NCBI GenBank assembly: GCA_020025195.1
Contig: JAHHSN010000035.1
Span: forward strand, 1 to 14,445
Direction: 5' to 3'
Length of the DNA: 14,445 nt
Source of the DNA: Angelakisella sp.
Lineage (GTDB): Bacteria > Bacillota > Clostridia > Oscillospirales > Ruminococcaceae
Shown: one piece after another, positions 1 through 6,976 of the stretch
How the letters are laid out: every line of letters begins with the position of its first letter
Numbering within the stretch: position 1 is the stretch's first letter
Made by a program: the position numbers and the translations under genes
The notes under the pieces: generated by a model
What the model saw: only the letters and a program-made list of their open reading frames with translations
What the model was told of the DNA's origin: nothing
Databases searched by the model: none

Positions 1-9
1 TTTTTCGTG

Positions 10-435
10 TCATTCGCCCGGGCAGTCTTCCTCCAGAAGATCCGCGAAAGAGATGGACTCCAGCTTTTTCCGTACCATCTCGGTCACCTCGGCGTAGATA
101 TGTACAAATTTACAATGTACGCAGGCGTCCTTGTTTCGGTTGCAGTCGTAGCCCTCCTGACTTAAGCACCGGGAAAGGGCATAGGGGCCCTCCACCTGCT
201 CAATGACCTCATTCATCGAGATCTCCGCGGGGGAGCGTGCCAGCTCATAGCCGCCCTTGGTTCCCTTGAAGGACCGTACGATCCCTCCTGACGCCAGATT
301 TCTGAGGATCTTGAGGGAAAAGCGCAGCGTCACACCGGTCGCCTCTGCGATGGCCGCCGCGTCCATGCGGGTGCCGTGCTCCGCAAGGCAGTAGACGATC
401 CGAACGGCATAGTCCGATTCCAGAGTGATATGCAA
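10..435 (-). CDS. Rrf2-family transcriptional regulator, probable Fe-S sensor
   Basis: This 141-residue protein fits the small, dimeric, DNA-binding Rrf2 family (IscR, NsrR and CymR relatives). The N-terminus (HITLESDYAVRIVYCLA) matches the family opening, and residues about 25-48 form the winged-helix recognition region. A wing-like segment with FKGTKGGYELAR follows near residues 56-67. Cysteines at 90, 98, 105 and 108 lie where IscR/NsrR bind an Fe-S cluster, so a redox-, NO- or iron-sensing role is inferred; the cluster itself cannot be seen. The start is TTG, not ATG: it gives the normal family N-terminus and sits 9 nt after a strong AAAGGAGG. The gene begins 24 nt after the rpoD stop with no intervening terminator, so it is probably the last gene of the dgt-dnaG-rpoD operon. 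Targets are unknown. Family call sure; cofactor moderately likely. Confidence 0.9.
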   Translation of the reverse strand: MHITLESDYAVRIVYCLAEHGTRMDAAAIAEATGVTLRFSLKILRNLASGGIVRSFKGTKGGYELARSPAEISMNEVIEQVEGPYALSRCLSQEGYDCNRNKDACVHCKFVHIYAEVTEMVRKKLESISFADLLEEDCPGE

Positions 436-444
436 GCCTCTTTT

Positions 445-452
445 CCTCCTTT
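445..452 (-). promoter_or_regulatory. Ribosome binding site fixing the TTG start of the Rrf2 gene
   Basis: On the minus strand the sequence reads AAAGGAGG, 9 nt upstream of the TTG at 433-435. No in-frame ATG offers a family-like N-terminus, so this strong site decides the start. Confidence 0.75.
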
Positions 453-459
453 GCTTCGT

Positions 460-1533
460 TTATTCCAAAAAGTCCTTGAGCTTCTTGGAGCGGCTGGGGT
501 GCCGCAGCTTACGGAGTGCCTTCGCCTCGATCTGGCGGATGCGCTCACGGGTCACATTAAACTCCTTGCCGACCTCCTCCAGCGTGCGGCTTCTGCCGTC
601 CTCCAGACCGAAGCGGAGCCGCAGTACCTTTTCCTCACGGGGCGTGAGGGTGCTCAGCACCTCCGCCAGCTGTTCCTTCAGCATAGTGTGGGAAGCGACG
701 TCCGAGGGCGCCGGCGCGTCGTCATCGGGGATGAAGTCACCGAGGTGGCTGTCCTCCTCCTCGCCGATGGGGGTCTCCAGCGAGACAGGCTCCTGCGCCA
801 CGCGCATGATCTCCCGCACCTTGTCCACCGACATATCGAGCTTCTCCGCAATCTGCTCATTGGTCGGCTCATGGCCGTTTTCATGCAGCAGCTGGGAATT
901 GACCTTTTTCACCTTGTTGATGGTCTCCACCATATGCACCGGGATGCGGATGGTGCGCGCCTGATCGGCGATGGCACGGGTGATGGCCTGACGGATCCAC
1001 CAGGTGGCGTAGGTGGAGAACTTAAAGCCCTTGGTGTGGTCGAACTTCTCCACCGCCTTGATGAGTCCGAGGTTGCCCTCCTGAATGAGATCGAGGAACT
1101 GCATCCCACGGCCGACATACCGCTTCGCGATGCTGACCACCAGACGGAGGTTGGCTTCGGAAAGGCGCTTCTTGGCCTTCACGTCGCCCTCCGACATCCG
1201 GATGGCCAGATCAACCTCCTCCTCGGCGGTGAGCAGCGGGACCCGTCCGATCTCCTTTAAGTAAACCTTGACCGGGTCATCGATGTTGATGCCCTCGGTA
1301 TAAAGGACACTCTCCAGCTCCTCATCGGAGGCGGGAGCGATATGCTCCGCGGAATCATCGTCCACGATCTCAATATTATAGCCTTCAAAGGTGTCGTAGA
1401 GCTTGTCTACCTGCTCCACGTCAAAATCCAGTTCTTCCAGCGCGTCGTTGATCTCCTTGATGGTCAGCTTTCCCTTAGTTTTGCCGGCGTCCAAAAGATC
1501 TTTGAGCACCTGCTTTTTATCATGTGTTGCCAT
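460..1533 (-). CDS. rpoD: RNA polymerase principal sigma factor RpoD/SigA
   Basis: This 357-residue primary sigma factor (B. subtilis SigA has 371) directs core RNA polymerase to -10/-35 promoters. Residues about 10-55 resemble region 1.1. Region 1.2 begins at DDPVKVYLKEIG. Region 2 is nearly invariant (NLRLVVSIAKRYVGRGMQF, then FSTYATWWIRQAITRAI, the -10 recognition and melting helices). Region 3 follows (IRIPVHMVETINKV), and region 4.2 ends the protein (TLEEVGKEFNVTRERIRQI, the -35 helix-turn-helix). The ATG at 1533 is preceded by GAGGAGGAAA with 7 nt spacing. The frame stays open a further 61 codons upstream, but that extension overlaps the 3' end of dnaG and has no sigma-like sequence, so it is rejected. 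The gene lies 31 nt after the dnaG stop, in the same operon. Confidence 0.98.
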   Translation of the reverse strand: MATHDKKQVLKDLLDAGKTKGKLTIKEINDALEELDFDVEQVDKLYDTFEGYNIEIVDDDSAEHIAPASDEELESVLYTEGINIDDPVKVYLKEIGRVPLLTAEEEVDLAIRMSEGDVKAKKRLSEANLRLVVSIAKRYVGRGMQFLDLIQEGNLGLIKAVEKFDHTKGFKFSTYATWWIRQAITRAIADQARTIRIPVHMVETINKVKKVNSQLLHENGHEPTNEQIAEKLDMSVDKVREIMRVAQEPVSLETPIGEEEDSHLGDFIPDDDAPAPSDVASHTMLKEQLAEVLSTLTPREEKVLRLRFGLEDGRSRTLEEVGKEFNVTRERIRQIEAKALRKLRHPSRSKKLKDFLE

Positions 1534-1564
1534 AGCTTTGTTTCCTCCTCTATATGGGGTGGGC

Positions 1565-3337
1565 TTATTCGCCCTTTTTATCCTTTGCTTCGCGGATGGC
1601 TTCAATATACCGGAGCAGATCTTCCTCGGATGAGCTGCCGATCTCCTCCTTCGTCTTTTGCCCTGCCGCTTCATTGAGGCAGCGGACACAGTCCTCCGCC
1701 TCCTCCCTCGTGACATTGACGCCCTCGGTCACCAGCCAGCCGGTGAGACGGCTCACCGCCGTTTCGGAAAGCTCCGCCGAAAGGGTGGCAAGCTCAATGG
1801 GCCTCCCCTCGGCAAAGCGCCCGATGAGCGCCCGGTAAAGGGAGCGTCCCGTCTCGGTCAGCAGGGCTTCCTCGGGAAGCATCTTTTGCAGCATCTGCCA
1901 GCTGTCCGGGTGCCGGGTCAAATAAAACAGGATGCGTTCCTCGGCCCGCGCCTTTCTCGGCTCCTGCCGGAAGAGAAGCTCCTCCTCCCGGTCGGCGGCC
2001 CGGAGCTTCGGTTTTCCGGCGGTCAGCTCCCGCTCCTCCCGTTTTCGGTCCGCGCCCCGCCGGCGGCGGTATTCCCGCTCCACCTGCGCCTGCACGGCAG
2101 CCTTGTCCACCCCCAGATCCCGGCAGATCCGGCTGAGATAGACCTCCCGCTCGATGGGACTCCCGACCCGGGAAAGCAGGACCGCGACCTCCTTGAGAAA
2201 GGCGACCTTGCCCTCCTCGGTGGCGGTGTCATGCTGCTCCCGAAGCTTCCCCAGCTCAAATTCGGTGGCGCTGTGGCTCCCCTCCAAAAGCCGCCGGAAG
2301 CGTTCCCCGCCCTGCTTCTTGATGAATTCGTCGGGGTCCTTGGCGCCGGGAATGGAAAGCACTCGGATCTTGAGCCCCACCGCCTCCAGAATGGCGGTCG
2401 CGCGGCGGGTGGCGGTCTGCCCCGCGCCGTCGCTGTCATAGCTCAGAATGACTTCGTTCGTATATTGCGCGATGAGCCGCGCCTGCTCCTCGGTGAGGGC
2501 GGTGCCGAGCGTTGCCACGGCATGGGTGAAGCCCGCCTGATGGAGGGACACCACATCCATATAACCTTCGCAGAGGATGAGATTTTTTTCAGATGAATTT
2601 TTGGCAAAATTAAGCGCGAAAAGGTTCCGGCTTTTCTTAAAGACCGGGGTATCGCTGCTGTTGAGATACTTGGGGCCCTTCTCCCCCAGGTTCCGCCCGC
2701 CGAAGGCAATGACGTTTCCCCTCAGATCAATGATGGGAAAGATGACCCGATTGCGGAAGGTATCATAGACCCCGCCTGACTCCCGCCGGGTGGCAAGGTG
2801 CGCGGCGGTCAGCTCCTCCTCGGTAAAGCCCCGGCGGCGCATCTCCCGGGAGAGGTGATCCCAGCTTTCCGGGGCATAGCCCAGCCCGAAGTGTACCACC
2901 GTTTCCCGGGTGAGCCCCCTTTTTACAAGATAGGCGCGGCCCGGTTTTCCCGTCTCGCTCATCAGCGTCTGGTGGAAGAAACGCGCCGCCTCCCGGTTCA
3001 GCTCCAGCACACGCTTTTTGAGCTTGGCCGTTCGGTCGTCCCCTTCCTGTTCCGGGACAGCCATGCCCGCCCGCTGGGCCAGAAGGCGCACCGCCTCCAT
3101 ATAGTCGAGGTTTTCGATCTTGCGGATAAAGGTGATGACGTCACCGCCCGCCCCGCAGCCAAAGCAGTAGAAGGACTGGCTTTCGGGATAGACGGTAAAA
3201 GACGGCGTTTTTTCGCTGTGGAAGGGGCAGAGTCCGTTCAGCGTCCGCCCGCGGCGGCGCAGGTTGACATAGCTGCCCACCACCTCCGCGATATCGCTGC
3301 GGTATTTGAGTTCCTCAAAAAAGGAATCCGGTATCAT
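1565..3337 (-). CDS. dnaG: DNA primase DnaG
   Basis: This 590-residue bacterial primase synthesises RNA primers for lagging-strand and restart replication and works with the replicative DnaB-type helicase. The N-terminal CHC2 zinc-binding domain has ligands C37, H40, C58 and C61 (CPFH ... CFGC). The polymerase core includes RNRVIFPI (195-202) and AFGGR (211-215). The Toprim metal-binding motifs are EGYMD at 257-261 and DSDGAG at 301-306. The C-terminal 150 residues are the poorly conserved helicase-interaction part, with a charged linker near 430-470. Length is normal for Firmicutes. The ATG at 3337 is preceded by AAGGAGGG 5 nt upstream. It sits 32 nt downstream of the dgt stop and 31 nt upstream of rpoD, the standard dnaG-rpoD pairing. 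No disrupted motif was seen. Confidence 0.98.
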   Translation of the reverse strand: MIPDSFFEELKYRSDIAEVVGSYVNLRRRGRTLNGLCPFHSEKTPSFTVYPESQSFYCFGCGAGGDVITFIRKIENLDYMEAVRLLAQRAGMAVPEQEGDDRTAKLKKRVLELNREAARFFHQTLMSETGKPGRAYLVKRGLTRETVVHFGLGYAPESWDHLSREMRRRGFTEEELTAAHLATRRESGGVYDTFRNRVIFPIIDLRGNVIAFGGRNLGEKGPKYLNSSDTPVFKKSRNLFALNFAKNSSEKNLILCEGYMDVVSLHQAGFTHAVATLGTALTEEQARLIAQYTNEVILSYDSDGAGQTATRRATAILEAVGLKIRVLSIPGAKDPDEFIKKQGGERFRRLLEGSHSATEFELGKLREQHDTATEEGKVAFLKEVAVLLSRVGSPIEREVYLSRICRDLGVDKAAVQAQVEREYRRRRGADRKREERELTAGKPKLRAADREEELLFRQEPRKARAEERILFYLTRHPDSWQMLQKMLPEEALLTETGRSLYRALIGRFAEGRPIELATLSAELSETAVSRLTGWLVTEGVNVTREEAEDCVRCLNEAAGQKTKEEIGSSSEEDLLRYIEAIREAKDKKGE

Positions 3338-3342
3338 GCTGT

Positions 3343-3350
3343 CCCTCCTT
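3343..3350 (-). promoter_or_regulatory. Ribosome binding site of dnaG
   Basis: AAGGAGGG on the minus strand lies 5 nt before the dnaG ATG, inside the 32-nt dgt-dnaG gap. No terminator fits in that gap, which supports co-transcription. Confidence 0.7.
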
Positions 3351-3369
3351 TCGCCTTGTTCTTGCTATA

Positions 3370-4371
3370 TTAAAGGATCGACCAGGATTTCGGAATGGTC
3401 ATCTCCTCGTAAAGGTCGATGCAGTAGCGGTCGCTCATGCCGGCAATGTAGTCGGCGGCGGCACGCTCCGGCCCCTCCTCCCGCGCGATGTCCTGATAAA
3501 GTTCAGGCATCTTGCGGGGATTGCGGCTGAAATGCCGGAAAAGATATTTGACGATTTCCTTGGCTTTGCCCTCCTCGCCCTTGGCGACGGGATTTTTATA
3601 GACCGCCTCAAAGAGAAAGGCCTTCAGCTCCCGGAAGAGCCGCTCCGAGGTCTCGTCCATGCGGATGGTCTCGCCGCTTTCCCGGATGAGGGTCTCCAGC
3701 ATTGCGGTGATGCGGCGGCTTTTGCCCACCCCAAAGTGCAGGCGCACCTCCCACGGCACATCCTCCTCGGTGAGGAGTCCCGCGCGAATGGCGTCCTCGA
3801 TGTCATGATTCATGTAAGCGATCTTATCGGCATAACGGACGGCCTGTCCCTCCAGCGTCCGGCTCCACGGCTGGCCGTCGGAGTGCGCCGCAATGCCCTC
3901 CACCACCTCCGCGGTGAGGTTGAGCCCCTTGCCGTCCTTTTCCAGACGCTCCACCACCCGCACGCTCTGGAGGGCATGGTGGAACTCCCGGGAGTAAACG
4001 TCCTGCAGGGCGTATTCCCCCGCGTGTCCAAACGGGGTATGGCCGAGGTCATGCCCCAGAGCGATCGCCTCGGTAAGGTCTTCATTGAGCCTGAGGGCGC
4101 GGGCCAGCGTCCGCGCGATCTGGCAGACCTCCAGCGTGTGGGTGAGCCGGGTGCGGTAGTGGTCGCCCTCCGGGGAGAGAAAGACCTGCGTCTTATGGGA
4201 AAGCCGCCGGAAGGCGTTGCAGTGGAGAATGCGGTCGCGGTCCCGCTGGAACACCGTCCGCAGGGGACATTCCTCCTCGGGACGGACACGCCCCGCGCTG
4301 CCGGCTGCAAGGCAGGCATAGGGGGAGAGACGCTCCCGTTCCATGGCCTCCCATTCTTCACGAATCGTCAC
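3370..4371 (-). CDS. dgt: dGTP triphosphohydrolase-like HD-domain protein
   Basis: This 333-residue HD-superfamily protein is of the deoxyguanosinetriphosphate triphosphohydrolase-like type; related enzymes cleave dNTPs to deoxynucleosides and triphosphate. The family signature is strong: FQRDRDRILHCNAFRRL (41-57), then SPEGDHYRTRLTHTLEV with H78. GHDLGHTPFGHAGE carries the HD pair H107/D108, and ADKIAY carries D182, likely the fourth metal ligand. The start is taken as the GTG at 4371, because family members begin TIRE...E...LSPYA and an AAGGGGG lies about 9 nt upstream. An in-frame ATG at 4476 would add 35 residues with no family resemblance that overlap the promoter, so it is rejected. As first gene of the dgt-dnaG-rpoD cluster it may tune dNTP pools to replication. 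That is inference, and its substrate preference cannot be read from sequence. Confidence 0.93.
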   Translation of the reverse strand: MTIREEWEAMERERLSPYACLAAGSAGRVRPEEECPLRTVFQRDRDRILHCNAFRRLSHKTQVFLSPEGDHYRTRLTHTLEVCQIARTLARALRLNEDLTEAIALGHDLGHTPFGHAGEYALQDVYSREFHHALQSVRVVERLEKDGKGLNLTAEVVEGIAAHSDGQPWSRTLEGQAVRYADKIAYMNHDIEDAIRAGLLTEEDVPWEVRLHFGVGKSRRITAMLETLIRESGETIRMDETSERLFRELKAFLFEAVYKNPVAKGEEGKAKEIVKYLFRHFSRNPRKMPELYQDIAREEGPERAAADYIAGMSDRYCIDLYEEMTIPKSWSIL

Positions 4372-4461
4372 GCTATTTTTCCCCCTTCTATTTATAATAT
4401 ACGCAAAAAGCTGCCGAACTCCTGCTTCCTTTTCACTTTTTCTCTTTTTGTGACCGGAATC

Positions 4462-4490
4462 AGTATAATTCGACAAAGTTAATACAAAAA
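4462..4490 (-). promoter_or_regulatory. Candidate sigma-A promoter of the dgt-dnaG-rpoD operon
   Basis: On the minus strand a TATACT -10 (4462-4467; 5 of 6 consensus) follows a weak TTTTTG -35 (4485-4490) with a 17-nt spacer, in AT-rich DNA. It would start transcription about 85 nt upstream of the dgt GTG. A second AT-rich run (TATTATAAA near 4391-4399) could be an alternative -10 but lacks a convincing -35. It lies just downstream, in transcription order, of the GC-rich palindromic element. Confidence 0.4.
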
Positions 4491-4510
4491 GTATTTTCTT
4501 TCCTCACGGC

Positions 4511-4522
4511 TCCCGGCCGGGA
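4511..4522. repeat. 12-bp perfect palindrome flanking the cloverleaf element
   Basis: TCCCGGCCGGGA is perfectly self-complementary. It lies between the dgt promoter and the larger inverted-repeat element and may belong to the same structure. Nothing else identifies it. Confidence 0.4.
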
Positions 4523-4553
4523 AAGCACAAAAGGCAGGGCTTCGTGCCGGATG

Positions 4554-4653
4554 GGGGCGGCTGCCCGGCGGACTTTTAAGTCCGCCGCCGCGGGACGCCG
4601 GGGGCGTCCCGGTGGGCGCGAGCCCCGGCCGGGGCTCGCGCGGCAGCCGCCCC
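4554..4653. repeat. Cloverleaf-like palindromic element: three hairpins inside a 12-bp outer stem
   Basis: The outer stem is GGGGCGGCTGCC (4554-4565) with its exact complement at 4642-4653. Hairpin 1 is an 8-bp stem, 4567-4574 with 4579-4586, and a TTTA loop. Hairpin 2 is an 8-bp stem, 4592-4599 with 4603-4610, and a GGG loop; C4591-G4611 adds a ninth pair. Hairpin 3 is an 11-bp stem, 4616-4626 with 4631-4641, and a GGCC loop. All stems are perfect, and together they pair about 80 of 100 bases, leaving short joints of 1, 5 and 5 nt and none between hairpin 3 and the outer stem. It is non-coding, lying after the aldo/keto reductase stop and before the dgt promoter. There is no T-tract, so it is not a standard terminator. 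It could be a REP/MITE-like dispersed element, a structured RNA or a transcription barrier; the sequence alone does not decide. Confidence 0.85.
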
Positions 4654-4708
4654 AACCTTCGCAAAAGCCGCCAAACGATTTCTTATAATGTACCAGCCCC
4701 GAAAAAGA

Positions 4709-5743
4709 TTACTCCGCCTCGGTGCGGTGCTGAGCCAAAAAGCCCTCGTACCACTCCCGGTTCTCCCGCAGGAGCCGCGGGATCTCCAGCGAATAAGGGC
4801 AGCGGGAGACACAGGCGCGGCAGTTGATACAGCTTGCGGTCTTGGCCATCTTCTCCTGCCACTCGGCGGTAAGGTAAGGGGCATAGGGCGCGCGAGTCAT
4901 GAGGAGCGCGATGCGCGCGGCGTTCGGGATCTCAATGTTCTGCGGGCAGGGCAGGCAGTAGCCGCAGGAGCGGCAGAAGTCTCCCCCGAGGCTCGCCTTT
5001 TCCTCGGCCGCCAGACGCTCCATCTCCTCGTTCCAGAGCGGCGGATTCGCATCAAGGGCCAGCCACTCCCGAAGCTCCTCCTCCCGCTGGATGCCGTAGA
5101 TCGGCACCACGCCGGGGAACTTCTGTAAGTAAGCGAAGGTCACGGCGGGATGCCGGATGAGCCCGCCCGCCATCGCCTTCATGGCGATAAAGCCAACGTC
5201 CAGCTCCTCCGCCCGCTTAACAAGGGCAATCTCCCGTTCGGAGGCCAGCACCGAGAAGGGATACTGCAGGGTCTCGTAGAGGCCGGACTCCAGTGCCTCC
5301 TCCGCCACAGTGATCTTGTGGGCGGTGAGGGAGATGTGCCGGATGACCCCCTGCCGCTTCATCTCGAGGAGCCAGTCATAGATGCCGTCCTCCCCACCGG
5401 GGGTATAGACCTGCGGCACGCAGTGGAGCTGATAGATGTCGATGTAGTCTGTTTTAAGATCCCGAAGGCTCTGCTCCAGATTCCGTTTCATAAAGTCGAG
5501 GGGGCCGGGGGCCGTCTTGGTGGCCAGGATGATCTCCCCACGGACATCGCCCAGCGCCGCGCCGATCTTCTTTTCGCTGTCGGTGTAGGCGTTCGCGGTG
5601 TCAAAGAAATTCACTCCCGCCTCATAGGCCTCCCGCAGCAGCTTCCCTGCCTCCTCATAGGAGATCCTCTGGATGGGCAGCGCCCCGAAAGAGGTCTTGG
5701 TGACCCAAAGCCCGGTTTTTCCCAGTCTTATCTTTTTCATCAT
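4709..5743 (-). CDS. Aldo/keto reductase with C-terminal double [4Fe-4S] ferredoxin domain
   Basis: This protein has 344 residues. Residues 1-245 form an aldo/keto reductase barrel with the usual catalytic tetrad D48, Y53, K76 and H107 (FFDTANAY ... LATKTA ... YQLH). The C-terminal part carries two cysteine clusters, CxxCxxCxxCP at 257-267 and CxxCxxCxxxCP at 305-316, typical of two [4Fe-4S] centres. This architecture is common in Clostridia and anaerobic archaea. It suggests a soluble NAD(P)H oxidoreductase with electron transfer to or from a ferredoxin-like domain; the substrate is unknown. Two adjacent ATGs (5743 and 5740) follow AAGGAG at 5 or 8 nt, so the start is uncertain by one residue. 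A 32-codon upstream extension of the frame is rejected because it overlaps yigZ and is unlike the family. The gene is 16 nt downstream of yigZ and probably co-transcribed with it. Confidence 0.92.
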   Translation of the reverse strand: MMKKIRLGKTGLWVTKTSFGALPIQRISYEEAGKLLREAYEAGVNFFDTANAYTDSEKKIGAALGDVRGEIILATKTAPGPLDFMKRNLEQSLRDLKTDYIDIYQLHCVPQVYTPGGEDGIYDWLLEMKRQGVIRHISLTAHKITVAEEALESGLYETLQYPFSVLASEREIALVKRAEELDVGFIAMKAMAGGLIRHPAVTFAYLQKFPGVVPIYGIQREEELREWLALDANPPLWNEEMERLAAEEKASLGGDFCRSCGYCLPCPQNIEIPNAARIALLMTRAPYAPYLTAEWQEKMAKTASCINCRACVSRCPYSLEIPRLLRENREWYEGFLAQHRTEAE

Positions 5744-5759
5744 ACCGTCTCCTTTTCTA

Positions 5760-6395
5760 TTACACGTCCGGGAAAGGATAGAACCGCTCCCCCAGAATTT
5801 CCGGTGTGACTGTGGCGGCGGAGGTCTCGGTGATATCATGGAGCAGCGCCGCGAGCCGCGCAGTCGGGATCATCAGCTTTTGGGTGACCCCCTCCCCGAA
5901 GTCGGTATCGAGGATCACCGTCTGATAGTTCGGCAGGAGATACTGCAGCTTGCCGTAGTAGGAATAGTCCATCGGGACCAAAAGCTCGGTCGCCGGGTGC
6001 ATGATGAGGGTCTCGGCGGCGTCCACCGCGATCTTGCAGCCCTCGGTATAGGCACGGAGCAGACCGCCCGCCCCCAGCAGAATCCCCCCGAAGTAGCGGG
6101 TCACCACCACGGCCGCGTCGGTGAGGTTTTCCCGGAGGAGTACCTCCAGAATGGGCTTCCCCGCCGTGCCCTGCGGCTCGCCGTCATCGGAGAAACGCTG
6201 CAGGTGGTTTTCCCGGAGGACATAGGCAAAGCAGTTATGGGTGGCCTCCCGGTGGCGGGTACGCACCTCCCGAAGGAACTCCTGTGCCTCCTCCTCGGTC
6301 TTCACCGGGGCAATGGCGCCGATGAACCGGGATTTCCGTTCGATAAATTCCGCCTCCGCCGGCGCTTTTATGGTGCGGTAGCTCTCACTTGCCAT
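5760..6395 (-). CDS. yigZ: YigZ/IMPACT family protein
   Basis: This 211-residue protein has the UPF0029/IMPACT domain at about residues 15-125. The signature block SDDGEPQGTAGKP is at 69-81 and VVVTRYFGGILLGAGGL is at 97-113. The C-terminal 75 residues match the DUF1949-like ferredoxin-fold domain usual in bacterial YigZ. The eukaryotic relative IMPACT regulates a translational-control kinase; the bacterial role is not established, though RNA or ribosome-related functions have been suggested. Length is normal. The ATG at 6395 follows GAGAGG by 7 nt. An upstream ATG at 6512 would read back through the rpmE terminator and coding region in another frame and is rejected. It lies downstream of the rpmE terminator and just upstream of the aldo/keto reductase. 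No clear promoter of its own was found, so it may depend on read-through from rpmE. Confidence 0.95.
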   Translation of the reverse strand: MASESYRTIKAPAEAEFIERKSRFIGAIAPVKTEEEAQEFLREVRTRHREATHNCFAYVLRENHLQRFSDDGEPQGTAGKPILEVLLRENLTDAAVVVTRYFGGILLGAGGLLRAYTEGCKIAVDAAETLIMHPATELLVPMDYSYYGKLQYLLPNYQTVILDTDFGEGVTQKLMIPTARLAALLHDITETSAATVTPEILGERFYPFPDV

Positions 6396-6430
6396 GCGGT
6401 TTCCTCTCTTTCCTCCGAAGAATAGGAAAT

Positions 6431-6455
6431 AAGGCGGTGCATTGCGCACCGCCTT
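6431..6455 (-). terminator. Intrinsic terminator downstream of rpmE
   Basis: A perfect 10-bp stem (6431-6440 with 6446-6455) with a 5-nt loop lies 16 nt after the rpmE stop. On the minus strand it is followed by ATTTCCTATTCTT, a broken T-tract, so termination may be partial and leave some read-through into yigZ. Confidence 0.65.
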
Positions 6456-6471
6456 AAATTTTACGTTCTTC

Positions 6472-6675
6472 TTATTTGCCCAGATTGAAACGCTTGTTGA
6501 AGCGATCAACACGGCCGCCGGTATCTACCAGCTTCTGCTTGCCAGTGAAGAAAGGATGGCATTTGGAGCAGATTTCTACGCGGATCTCAGGGACGGTGGA
6601 GCAGGTCTCAATGGTAGCGCCACACGCGCAGCGGATCACCGCAGGGCCATACTTGGGATGGATGTCCTTTTTCAT
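6472..6675 (-). CDS. rpmE: 50S ribosomal protein L31, zinc-binding form
   Basis: This is a complete 67-residue L31 of the large ribosomal subunit. It begins MKKDIHPKY and ends VDRFNKRFNLGK, matching the family throughout. It keeps the zinc ribbon, with cysteines at 16 and 18 (CAC) and at 36 and 39 (CSKC), so it is the zinc-containing type rather than the Cys-less paralogue made under zinc starvation. The ATG at 6675 follows AGAGGTG by about 7 nt. It has its own promoter, a leader of about 60 nt with a strong dyad, and a terminator, so it is mainly a single-gene unit. Nothing is unusual in the protein. Confidence 0.97.
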   Translation of the reverse strand: MKKDIHPKYGPAVIRCACGATIETCSTVPEIRVEICSKCHPFFTGKQKLVDTGGRVDRFNKRFNLGK

Positions 6676-6703
6676 GCGATTTCACCTCTTTCGATTTTTC
6701 GTC

Positions 6704-6725
6704 GCCGATGTAAATTTGCATCGGC
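6704..6725 (-). promoter_or_regulatory. 22-bp dyad in the rpmE 5' leader
   Basis: GCCGATG (6704-6710) pairs exactly with CATCGGC (6719-6725). Counting the centre, 10 of 11 base pairs of the 22-bp dyad match. It lies between the predicted transcription start (about 6735) and the ribosome binding site. It could be a leader-RNA hairpin for ribosomal-protein autoregulation or a repressor operator. Its presence is plain; its role is inferred. Confidence 0.6.
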
Positions 6726-6741
6726 AAAACCGTACTTAGAT

Positions 6742-6770
6742 ATAGTATCACACAAGGAAGCGGATTGCAA
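6742..6770 (-). promoter_or_regulatory. Probable sigma-A promoter of rpmE
   Basis: On the minus strand, TTGCAA (6765-6770; 4 of 6 consensus) and TACTAT (6742-6747; 4 of 6) are spaced by exactly 17 nt, about 67 nt upstream of the start codon. Confidence 0.5.
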
Positions 6771-6976
6771 GCCATTTCGCGCGGAAAAAGCGGAAATTTA
6801 TGCGTCCCGGCCGCCGCCCGTCCCGATGACCGCCGTCCGAAATCCGATGGCCCGCAGAGGGGCGTCTCAGGCCGTCCGGTCGATGATTGGACCGGAAAGA
6901 AGATAGATAACCGCAAAGACGCCGAGGGAAACGAGCGCCCTTTTTGCCGTTCGGCGCGCGGGGCCTTCCTCCGCTC
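6771..6976. other. Intergenic region between the phosphohexomutase stop and the rpmE promoter
   Basis: No supported gene was seen in these roughly 200 bases. A 7-bp hairpin (6875-6881 with 6890-6896) has no T-tract on either strand, so no convincing terminator for the mutase gene was found here. Confidence 0.5.

Noticed and set aside
376..1260. A 294-codon open frame on the plus strand opposite rpoD
   Set aside because: It is a low-stop shadow in GC-rich DNA antisense to a clear sigma factor, with no family resemblance and no ribosome site.
1658..2596. A 312-codon plus-strand frame opposite dnaG
   Set aside because: It is antisense to conserved primase motifs and its residue make-up is typical of a shadow frame.
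4684..4689. A perfect TATAAT on the plus strand next to the cloverleaf element
   Set aside because: There is no -35 at a suitable distance and no plus-strand gene downstream; it runs antisense into the reductase gene.
6704..6725. Zur (zinc-uptake regulator) box in front of rpmE
   Set aside because: The dyad arms do not match the known TAAT/ATTA core, and the zinc-containing L31 is not the usual Zur target. It is kept only as an unassigned dyad.
6875..6896. A 7-bp hairpin after the phosphohexomutase gene as its terminator
   Set aside because: It has no T-tract on either strand and lies about 80 nt past the stop.
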